A DNA stretch of 20,932 nucleotides. Origin: CAZKFG01 sp964551985. Its GTDB lineage: Bacteria > Bacillota > Negativicutes > Acidaminococcales > JAISLQ01. Where the stretch lies: contig CAZKFG010000040.1 of the NCBI GenBank assembly GCA_964551985.1, forward strand, positions 1 through 20,932, read 5' to 3'. Of this stretch, positions 15,782 to 20,932 are shown piece after piece. Numbering within the stretch: position 1 is the first letter of the stretch; each line of letters starts with the position of its first letter. The notes below the pieces were generated by a model. That model was not told the DNA's origin, searched no databases, and worked only from the letters and a program-made list of their open reading frames with translations. The position numbers and the translations under genes were made by a program.

Positions 15782-16208
15782 TAATACTGAAGAAGTATTA
15801 AATCTACTAAAGAGCACCCAAAGAAAATTGGTTTTGTTTGGTGCTGATGGTCACAAAAGGCTTTTTGTAACGAAAATTAGAAAAAATCATTTTTTAATTT
15901 ATGAAAGTTATGGTTTTACCGAAGCCACGGCTTACGTTAGTGGCTCTGTTTACTCTTGTGATGATGGTTCTAAGATTAACCTTTTTATTTATTTTAATCC
16001 TTGGTCTGCTTTATTCATGTGTATTTTTTCAGCATTTATTATTTATTTAATAATAGAAAATATTATTAATGGTTTTAACATAGGGGCTATAGAGTTACTT
16101 TTCTTGGTGTTTGCTATGTGTTCTTGGCTAATATTTGACTATAAGCGGTGTAAAAAAAGAATTATAAAAGTATTAACAGATTTATTTAAAGCAAATTTTA
16201 ACAGCTGA
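15732..16208 (+). CDS. Small membrane protein, candidate immunity protein (copy 1)
   Basis: The 158-residue product has a soluble N-terminal part (1-88) rich in strands, two transmembrane helices (about 91-112 and 117-136) and a basic helical tail (YKRCKKRIIKVLTDLFK). It shares its N-terminus (DI-NL-GTRVVLKTTL), the CDDGSKINLFIYF motif and the tail pattern with both halves of the next gene. ATG at 15732 is chosen because GCAGGAGG sits six bases ahead; an earlier in-frame start at 15699 lies inside the toxin-like gene. It directly follows that gene, as immunity genes do in polymorphic toxin loci. A membrane immunity protein would imply a membrane-targeting toxin. The family is not one I can name. 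Confidence 0.65.
   Translation: MDIYNLLGTRVVLKTTLNTEEVLNLLKSTQRKLVLFGADGHKRLFVTKIRKNHFLIYESYGFTEATAYVSGSVYSCDDGSKINLFIYFNPWSALFMCIFSAFIIYLIIENIINGFNIGAIELLFLVFAMCSWLIFDYKRCKKRIIKVLTDLFKANFNS
15759..15781 (+). repeat. Perfect inverted repeat inside the 5' coding region (copy 1)
   Basis: AGAGTGGTTTT and AAAACCACTCT flank a single central A. The palindrome lies at codons 10-17 of the membrane gene and could form an mRNA hairpin or be a DNA-binding or recombination site. Confidence 0.8.
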
Positions 16209-16213
16209 CTTTT

Positions 16214-16240
16214 TATACTATAACTTTTCAGTATAGTATA
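16214..16240 (+). repeat. Inverted repeat after membrane gene copy 1
   Basis: TATACTATA (16214-16222) and TATAGTATA (16232-16240) flank a 9-base loop, six bases after the stop. There is no T-run behind it, so it may be an mRNA processing or stability hairpin rather than a terminator. Confidence 0.6.
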
Positions 16241-16267
16241 CGTAGAAAAATTTTCACAAGTAGTAAG

Positions 16268-16346
16268 TATTTACTCCACTAAACAGGAGGTCTTTTATGG
16301 ACATTCACAATTTAATAGGTACGAGAGTGGTTTTAAAAACCACTCT
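16268..16346 (+). repeat. 79-bp duplicated segment, copy 2
   Basis: It matches 15703-15781 (74/79). It includes a relic of the toxin gene's last codons (tat tta ctc cac taa) in an otherwise non-coding spacer, followed by an ACAGGAGG RBS and the start of the second membrane gene. Weaker similarity extends about 20 bases further left. Confidence 0.9.
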
Positions 16347-17328
16347 CTCTTCTGATGATATTTTAAATAAAATGCAGGGGAGAGATGGTAAAATAAATGT
16401 GTTTTTTGATGATGCTACTAGCGTTATGTTTAAAACTAAAGTGAAAAACAATACATTTAGTTTTTATCAAACTTTTGAGAATATGTATATACAAAATATC
16501 TCCCCAACTACCATCACAGGCAAAGTTTTAGCTTGTAATAATTGCACAAAAGTAAGACTTTATATACATTATGATTGGATACCACTATTAGTATTTTTGG
16601 CTTTTTTCGTATATCTTCTCTCAAGTATAATATGGGTTTTTATGAATAAAGGTATTTTAGGTGCTTTAGACTGGTTTGTTTCTAAAGAACCCTATTTTTT
16701 AATTTTTATGCTAGTGTTTTTTGGTGGTTTTTATTTATTTCATAAAATCTCTATAAAAGTTGCCCTTAAAGCTTTGAATATTCTACTGGACATTAAGCCA
16801 GAATGCATTGAACAAAAACAAAGTTCTTTTGACATTTCTGATTACTTTTTCAAACAAGCATCATTTAAAACCAATCTAAGCGCTGATAAAGCATTGAAAA
16901 AATTAGAAGGTATATCAAATTCTTTGGATTTAATAAGTTTTGATGGTAGCAAAGATAGTTTCTATGTATACTCTAGAGATAATAAAGTTTGGCTTCAAAA
17001 AAAGCAAGGTTACTTTAAAAGAACTTTTGTACCCTTAATAATTGCGGATACTCAAGAATGTGCTGATGGTTCTTTAGTTAATTTAAGATTACGATTCTCG
17101 CATAATGAATTGTATCTAATCATATTTAATTTATCTGTAGTTATATTTGCAGCAATATATTTTCTTTTTTTTGAAACTACACGTCATATTTACTGGCAAT
17201 GGTTATTAACTACTATCGGAGTAGTATATTTTTCCATTCATTTTCTTTTATATTTTTACTTTATGCATAAAAACTATAAACGCTGTTGTAAAGCAATGTT
17301 TGAAGGAATACCAAATTTGTTTAAGTAA
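16297..17328 (+). CDS. Duplicated membrane protein, candidate immunity protein (copy 2, two fused modules)
   Basis: The 343-residue product is two head-to-tail copies of the module seen in the previous gene. Module A (1-165) has N-terminal GTRVVLKTTLSSDDILNKM, motif CNNCTKVRLYIHY (80-92), helices about 94-115 and 131-149, and a tail VALKALNILLD. Module B (about 185-343) has QASFKTNLSADKALKKLEG, motif CADGSLVNLRLRF (255-267), helices about 270-292 and 300-323, and a tail YKRCCKAMFEGIPNLFK. It thus has four predicted transmembrane helices. The start at 16297 follows ACAGGAGG. No promoter is obvious in the 88-base gap, so it is probably read with the toxin-like gene. The function is inferred as immunity from position; it could instead be an unrelated membrane family. 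Confidence 0.65.
   Translation: MDIHNLIGTRVVLKTTLSSDDILNKMQGRDGKINVFFDDATSVMFKTKVKNNTFSFYQTFENMYIQNISPTTITGKVLACNNCTKVRLYIHYDWIPLLVFLAFFVYLLSSIIWVFMNKGILGALDWFVSKEPYFLIFMLVFFGGFYLFHKISIKVALKALNILLDIKPECIEQKQSSFDISDYFFKQASFKTNLSADKALKKLEGISNSLDLISFDGSKDSFYVYSRDNKVWLQKKQGYFKRTFVPLIIADTQECADGSLVNLRLRFSHNELYLIIFNLSVVIFAAIYFLFFETTRHIYWQWLLTTIGVVYFSIHFLLYFYFMHKNYKRCCKAMFEGIPNLFK
16323..16347 (+). repeat. Perfect inverted repeat inside the 5' coding region (copy 2)
   Basis: GAGAGTGGTTTT and AAAACCACTCTC flank a central A, one base pair longer on each side than copy 1. It lies at the same codon position. Confidence 0.8.
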
Positions 17329-17390
17329 TACACAAATTTAAGCTCCCCCGCAAACCCGTCTTTTTAAAATATATATTATTCTCATATACA

Positions 17391-17420
17391 AACCTAGGCA
17401 TATGCCTAGGTTATTTTTAT
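17391..17420 (+). terminator. 22-bp perfect palindrome with T-rich tail: terminator or operator
   Basis: AACCTAGGCAT followed by its exact mirror ATGCCTAGGTT gives a CCTAGGC stem with an ATAT loop, then ATTTTTATTT. It ends 24 bases ahead of the DUF932 start. It can terminate the toxin-immunity transcript or act as an operator for the DUF932 operon; perfect symmetry favours neither. Confidence 0.6.
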
Positions 17421-17435
17421 TTAAAGAGGTGTAAT

Positions 17436-18524
17436 ATGAAACAAGGAAAAAGCATTAGTCAGTTATACAAAGAGCTTGAACGTCAAAGGTCAGTTAGAAA
17501 GGACGTAATCGCAGACACACGCAGTTTACGGGTTGTAACGGAGGATGGTAGGTCAAGGCTGGATATTAGCTCTGGTCGTGAGCAGGAGAGTTTTGTTTTG
17601 TCAGATGTGGCTCACAGGCAGATTGCCGATAGGTTGGGTATTCCATTTAAGTATTATGAGAAGATGCAGTCTAGCTACCCTACTCTACTCGACCAAAACG
17701 TTAATGGTTGGTTGCTTAAAAATCCAGAGCGGCGTATGCTTAGGATTTTAGATGGCAGGGTGCGGGCGTTTTTGAGCGATAGGTACCGAAGACTAGATAA
17801 TTTAGAGCTAGCAGATGCCATACTTCCTGTCATCGCCGAAATGCCTGGTGCAGATATTTTGTCAGCGGAAGTTACGGAGACTAGGATGTTTATCAAGGTT
17901 GTGAATAAGACTTTGAGGGCTGAGATTAGTACAGGTGATGTTGTGCAGGCAGGGTTTATGGTGTCAAACAGCGAGGTTGGTTTGGGTAGCTTGAAAGTTG
18001 AGCCTTTAATCTATCGTCTGGTTTGTCGCAATGGTTTAATTGTCAAAGACTACGCACAAAAGCGCTACCATGTTGGGAAACAAATAAACACACTAGAAGA
18101 AGCCTCCGAGCTGTTTAGCGATGATACTATGCTTGCAGACGACAAAGCGTTCTTTATGAAGGTACAAGATGTTGTCAAAGCGGCTGTTAATGAGGCTAAG
18201 TTTAGTCTTTGCATAGACAAGTTAAAGTCTGCTAAAAATGTCTTCACAGATCAACCAATACAAACAGTAGAAGTGCTAGGCGAAAAGTATGCCTTGCCGA
18301 AGAATGAAAGAGCCGCTATAATGCGACATTTTTTAATGTCTGGAGATTATTCACAGTATGGGCTGATTAATTCAGTTACAAGAGCTAGTCAAGACTTAGA
18401 AGATTACAGTAGAGCGACAGAGCTTGAAAGATTAGGTGGAGAACTGTTGTCACAGGTGAATGTTGAAGATGTAGCAGTGCAACCAGAAGTTCTGCCGGCT
18501 AATCTTTTGAGTGTGGGAGCGTGA
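17436..18524 (+). CDS. DUF932 family protein (phage/plasmid-type)
   Basis: The 362-residue product matches my knowledge of the DUF932 family, which occurs on phages, plasmids and integrative elements and has no established biochemical role. Recognisable stretches are ADRLGIPFKYYEKM (about 64-77), WLLKNPERRMLRILDGRVRAFLSDRYRRLDN (about 93-123) and VSNSEVGLGSLKVEPLIYRLVCRNGLIV (about 177-204). The protein looks cytoplasmic, with no membrane segments. The start follows AAAGAGGTGTAAT. It is separated by only three bases from the nuclease-like gene downstream, so the two are co-transcribed and probably act together, for instance in DNA processing of the element. That link is an inference from spacing. 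Confidence 0.8.
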   Translation: MKQGKSISQLYKELERQRSVRKDVIADTRSLRVVTEDGRSRLDISSGREQESFVLSDVAHRQIADRLGIPFKYYEKMQSSYPTLLDQNVNGWLLKNPERRMLRILDGRVRAFLSDRYRRLDNLELADAILPVIAEMPGADILSAEVTETRMFIKVVNKTLRAEISTGDVVQAGFMVSNSEVGLGSLKVEPLIYRLVCRNGLIVKDYAQKRYHVGKQINTLEEASELFSDDTMLADDKAFFMKVQDVVKAAVNEAKFSLCIDKLKSAKNVFTDQPIQTVEVLGEKYALPKNERAAIMRHFLMSGDYSQYGLINSVTRASQDLEDYSRATELERLGGELLSQVNVEDVAVQPEVLPANLLSVGA

Positions 18525-18527
18525 ATT

Positions 18528-19418
18528 ATGCCTGCGACGCACTTTGTATGTAGTGATAATGAGAATATACCTATTAATCAATGTTTGCAACAATGCCCTA
18601 ACCCTACAAGATGTATGTTCCTGCCTACACTCAAGGCAATTTGCGAAAGTTTGAATAGAAACCTAGACAAACCAACTGTTACCGAGCTGTTAATTGGTAC
18701 TAGAGAAAGCTACCTAAAGGCAACTACAAACTACGCTATAGACCCACAAAAACAGGTTTATGCTCTTCACGGCAACGCTGTGCATACTCTAAACGAAAAA
18801 CAAACAGATGGTAACATGCTGTGTGAGCAGAGGTTTTTTAATGATGTAACTTCGGGGAAACTAGATTTATACGGTCAGATATTGAGTGAAGATATTCACA
18901 CTTTGGGAGATATTAAGATTACAAATTCATATAAATTAGCTAAAGCGCTAGGAATTTACAAACAAGAAGTTGAAACAGGTGAAGTTTATAAGACTGGAGC
19001 TAGACAGGGTCAGTTAAAGACGAGAAAAGAGCTTTTCTTTGATGGCGTGCGTCATAACTTAGATTGGGCGGTGCAAATCAACTATTACCGCCTGTTGCTT
19101 GAACAAAATGATTTTAAGGTAAATACAATGCTCATTCAAGCCTTGTGTCGTGATGTTAATACTAGAATTGCCTCGGAACGTGGGATAGACAAGCCTATTT
19201 ATCTAATCTCAATTAATAAAATATCAGATATTTGGCTGATGAAATACATGGCAGCAAAGGCGGTTTTGCTTGATGATGCTTTGAAAACTAACTCTCTACC
19301 CCCACCCTGTCGTAAAAAAGAGCGCTGGAATGATAGAAAATGCTTAGAGTATTGCCAAGTCGCCTGTAATTGCGATTATGCACAGGGTTTAAAAAATCAA
19401 AAAGTAATTGCTGCTTAA
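18528..19418 (+). CDS. Cas4/RecB-like PD-(D/E)XK nuclease with cysteine clusters
   Basis: The 296-residue product carries the ordered motifs of the RecB/Cas4 nuclease clan: His in HGNAVHTLNE (H86), Glu in LCEQRF (E100), Asp in GKLDLYG (D113), D128-I-K130 in LGDIKITNSY and Q183-xxx-Y187 in VQINYYRLL. Cysteines cluster at both ends: C8, C19, C23 and C29 at the N-terminus, and C261, C272, C276, C280 and C282 at the C-terminus. In Cas4 and AddB, one N-terminal and three C-terminal cysteines bind a 4Fe-4S cluster, so a similar cluster or zinc is plausible here. No cas genes or CRISPR array are near, so it is not assigned to CRISPR. The gene is coupled to the DUF932 gene. The nuclease call rests on motifs I can see; the substrate is unknown. 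Confidence 0.65.
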   Translation: MPATHFVCSDNENIPINQCLQQCPNPTRCMFLPTLKAICESLNRNLDKPTVTELLIGTRESYLKATTNYAIDPQKQVYALHGNAVHTLNEKQTDGNMLCEQRFFNDVTSGKLDLYGQILSEDIHTLGDIKITNSYKLAKALGIYKQEVETGEVYKTGARQGQLKTRKELFFDGVRHNLDWAVQINYYRLLLEQNDFKVNTMLIQALCRDVNTRIASERGIDKPIYLISINKISDIWLMKYMAAKAVLLDDALKTNSLPPPCRKKERWNDRKCLEYCQVACNCDYAQGLKNQKVIAA

Positions 19419-19421
19419 AAC

Positions 19422-19464
19422 TTGCACTGATAGTATTTTTAATATATAATTATGCTAGAATAAT
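19422..19464 (+). promoter_or_regulatory. Promoter and likely operator of toxin-antitoxin operon 1
   Basis: TTGCAC (19422-19427), a 17-base spacer and TATAAT (19445-19450) form a good promoter. An inverted repeat ATTAT-N6-ATAAT (19449-19464) overlaps its start region and contains an alternative extended -10, TGCTAGAAT. Autoregulation by antitoxin is expected for such operons. Confidence 0.6.
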
Positions 19465-19481
19465 ACTACGAGGTGATAACC

Positions 19482-19757
19482 ATGTTGATAAAAGCATCAG
19501 CAAGTATAAGACAAAATTATAATGAGATATCTGAACTATGCAAAAAGACACAAGAACCTGTTTACCTAACCAAAAATGGTGAGGGTGATTTGGTTGTAAT
19601 GGATATAACAACATTTGCCAAAAGAGAAAAAATGCTAAAATTAAGAGAAGAGTTGCTTTTTGTTGAAGAAAGACGCTTGATGGGAGAGCAAGGCTACAGC
19701 ATTGATGAGTTGGAGACGTATCTTGATTTTGTGATAGAGGACAGAGCAAATGAGTAG
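19482..19757 (+). CDS. Type II antitoxin, Phd/YefM-RelB-like (TA operon 1)
   Basis: The 91-residue product has the short N-terminal block NYNEISELCKKTQEPVYLTKNGEGDLVVMDITTF (about residues 13-46), typical of Phd/YefM-like antitoxins that bind operator DNA, followed by a charged helical C-terminal tail that would wrap the toxin. It should neutralise the toxin encoded next and repress the operon. ATG at 19482 is used; a GTG at 19473 overlaps the GAGGTGAT RBS. The gene ends 8 bases inside the toxin gene, a usual coupling in such pairs. It is a paralogue of the antitoxin at 20240. Confidence 0.85.
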   Translation: MLIKASASIRQNYNEISELCKKTQEPVYLTKNGEGDLVVMDITTFAKREKMLKLREELLFVEERRLMGEQGYSIDELETYLDFVIEDRANE

Positions 19758-20064
19758 CCAAAAGTTTAAAATAATTGTTTCCAGACGAGTCAAAGAAAGA
19801 CTTGGTGAGATATTGCGTTTTATTGCAAGTGATAGTGTTAGCAATGCTAAAAAGGTTAAAAATGAGCTGATAGCAGCAATGCAGTCTTTAAACGAACTTC
19901 CTGAGAGAGCACCTTTTTTGGAAGGTGAGTTTATACCATATAACAAATACCATAAACTTGTTGTTTTAAAAAGGTTTCTCATCATTTACCAAATAAAAGA
20001 GAATTTCGTTTATATCGATTATCTTGTAGATGCAAAGCAAGACTACAGTTGGTTAATAAAATAA
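19750..20064 (+). CDS. Type II toxin, RelE/ParE-like (TA operon 1)
   Basis: The 104-residue product is a RelE/ParE superfamily toxin by size and pattern: FKIIVSRRVKERLGEILRFIA at the start, a middle helix KKVKNELIAAMQSLNELPERAP, and the strand series YHKLVVLKRFLIIYQIKENFVYIDYLVDAKQDY. The closing strand with Asp-Tyr is as seen in ParE and RelE families. Relatives either cleave mRNA on the ribosome (RelE) or poison gyrase (ParE); the sequence does not settle which. It overlaps its antitoxin by 8 bases and is followed by a terminator at 20072-20100. Confidence 0.85.
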   Translation: MSSQKFKIIVSRRVKERLGEILRFIASDSVSNAKKVKNELIAAMQSLNELPERAPFLEGEFIPYNKYHKLVVLKRFLIIYQIKENFVYIDYLVDAKQDYSWLIK

Positions 20065-20071
20065 TCGAACG

Positions 20072-20100
20072 GCAGAGAGCAAAAGCTTTCTGCTATTTTT
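20072..20100 (+). terminator. Rho-independent terminator after TA operon 1
   Basis: GCAGAGAGC and GCTTTCTGC (one G-U pair) fold over an AAAA loop and are followed by TATTTTTATTT, seven bases after the toxin stop. Confidence 0.85.
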
Positions 20101-20195
20101 ATTTCATAGCTGTATTACCCAATATAGACAATGAATTTTCCTCAAAATATTTGTAGTAGTTTAAAATATTAATTTTCTAGTGCAATTATGTCTTA

Positions 20196-20211
20196 ATTAT
20201 GATATAATAAT
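20196..20211 (+). promoter_or_regulatory. Extended -10 promoter and likely operator of TA operon 2
   Basis: TGATATAAT (20200-20208) is an extended -10 with no clear -35. The 16-base motif around it, ATTATGATATAATAAT, matches 14 of 16 bases of the motif in front of TA operon 1. Confidence 0.55.
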
Positions 20212-20239
20212 GTCAACAATTAACTAGGAGTTGATAAAA

Positions 20240-20503
20240 ATGCCACAAATTATGCCAATAAAGGATTTGCGTAATACCAATAAAATGTCCGAGCTTTGCC
20301 AAAATACGAATGAGCCTATCTTTATTACTAAAAATGGTTATGGCGATATGGTTGTTATGAGCATAAAAACTTATGAGCAAAAACTTGCTGTAGCTGACGT
20401 TTACCAAAAGCTTGCTCAAGCTGAAAGTGATGTTGAACAAAATAAAGTTACTAAAGCTAGAGACGCTTTTGCAAGGTTAGATGAAAAATATGCCGACAGA
20501 TAA
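20240..20503 (+). CDS. Type II antitoxin, Phd/YefM-RelB-like (TA operon 2)
   Basis: The 87-residue product repeats the pattern of the first antitoxin: IKDLRNTNKMSELCQNTNEPIFITKNGYGDMVVM in the N-terminal DNA-binding part, then a helical region rich in Glu and Lys. The start at 20240 is chosen because CTAGGAG lies nine bases upstream; an earlier TTG at 20231 is too close to that RBS. The gene overlaps the toxin gene by 23 bases. Similarity to the first antitoxin indicates an old duplication or convergent capture of related modules. Confidence 0.85.
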   Translation: MPQIMPIKDLRNTNKMSELCQNTNEPIFITKNGYGDMVVMSIKTYEQKLAVADVYQKLAQAESDVEQNKVTKARDAFARLDEKYADR

Positions 20504-20813
20504 GCATTACACTATTTTTATAACAGATTCTGCTTTTGATGATTTGGATAAAATATATACTTACATTAAAAATACTATCCAAATGCCTGATACAGCAAAA
20601 AAGCAAATTGAACGAATAAAAAGTGCTTTATTAAAACTAGAGTATTATCCGTTATCTTGCAATCTTACGACCGACAAAGTACTCAGACAAAAAGGTTATA
20701 GAAAGCTTGTGGTGGATAATTATATTGTTTTTTATCTTGTATATGAAAAAAAGCAAAAAGTAAACATCATGCGTATTATCTACGGCGCTCAAAAATATGA
20801 AAGCATTCTTTAA
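20481..20813 (+). CDS. Type II toxin, RelE/ParE-like (TA operon 2)
   Basis: The 110-residue product follows the RelE/ParE fold pattern: HYTIFITDSAFDDLDKIYTYIKN, the helix AKKQIERIKSALLKLEYYPLSC, then GYRKLVVDNYIVFYLVYEKKQKVNIMRIIYGAQKYESIL. The ending, IMRIIYGAQKY, is close to typical RelE/ParE C-termini. An alternative start is ATG at 20490 (MPTDKHY); AAGG ahead of 20481 supports the longer form only weakly. Its sequence differs considerably from the toxin of operon 1, so the two toxins have diverged more than their antitoxins. Confidence 0.85.
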   Translation: MKNMPTDKHYTIFITDSAFDDLDKIYTYIKNTIQMPDTAKKQIERIKSALLKLEYYPLSCNLTTDKVLRQKGYRKLVVDNYIVFYLVYEKKQKVNIMRIIYGAQKYESIL

Positions 20814-20877
20814 AATAACCTATTGCAAGCAAGTCGTGACTATATGAGATTTTTAAACATTTAAATAGTCAATCAAC

Positions 20878-20908
20878 AAACCGCTCTGTGAGCGGTTTAT
20901 TTTATTTT
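20878..20908 (+). terminator. Rho-independent terminator after TA operon 2
   Basis: AAACCGCTC (20878-20886) and GAGCGGTTT (20890-20898) form a perfect 9-bp stem over a TGT loop, followed by ATTTTATTTT. Confidence 0.85.
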
Positions 20909-20920
20909 AAGGAGGATATT

Positions 20921-20932
20921 ATGCCAAATTAT
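20921..20932 (+). CDS. Start of a gene cut by the right window edge
   Basis: A strong AAGGAGG RBS (20909-20915) is followed by ATG and three further codons (MPNY) before the window ends. The product cannot be identified. Confidence 0.5.

Noticed and set aside
18528..19418. Cas4 as part of a CRISPR-Cas locus
   Set aside because: No repeat-spacer array and no cas1, cas2 or effector genes are present in the window.

Overview
This is a low-GC bacterial segment with strong AAGGAGG-type ribosome binding sites, TTGnnn/TATAAT promoters and some GTG, TTG and CTG starts. That points to Bacillota. A CdiA-like toxin fragment would fit a diderm member such as the Negativicutes, but this assignment is tentative. 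The window has two parts joined at about position 4018.

Left part (1-3974) looks like ordinary chromosome. It holds the N-terminal 271 codons of an [FeFe]-hydrogenase-type protein (minus strand, running off the left edge), a TIM-barrel sugar isomerase-like protein, an SstT-type Na+/serine-threonine symporter and a small exported or membrane-anchored protein. It ends with a terminator and a 44-bp fragment identical in layout to the 3' end of a tRNA-Arg(CCT) gene (anticodon loop to CCA, minus strand). The 5' half of the tRNA is absent. This is the signature of a tyrosine-recombinase attachment site, and it places an integrated element to the right, with the intact tRNA and probably the integrase beyond the window.

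Right part (4019-20932) is the integrated element and reads as a defence and conflict island. On the minus strand are a KilA-N protein, a stand-alone PD-(D/E)XK nuclease-like protein, and a type I restriction-modification operon in the order hsdM, orf144, hsdS, orf208, hsdR. The two extra small genes are tightly overlapped with the core genes. A divergent promoter region (13843-13949) separates this from a plus-strand locus: a 509-residue orphan toxin-like protein with a CdiA-like pretoxin region, followed by two related membrane proteins. The second of these is an internal duplication of the first, so the module is present three times. A 79-bp repeat (74/79 identical) covers the 3' end of the toxin gene, the RBS and the start of the membrane gene; it marks a past cassette duplication. 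I interpret this locus as a toxin with membrane immunity proteins, which is an inference.

The plus strand continues with a DUF932 protein translationally coupled to a Cas4/RecB-like nuclease with N- and C-terminal cysteine clusters. Two consecutive type II toxin-antitoxin operons (Phd/YefM-RelB-like antitoxin plus RelE/ParE-like toxin) follow, and their promoters share a 14/16-identical motif. A terminator and the first four codons of another gene close the window. No CRISPR array, rRNA, intact tRNA, transposase or integrase is visible.
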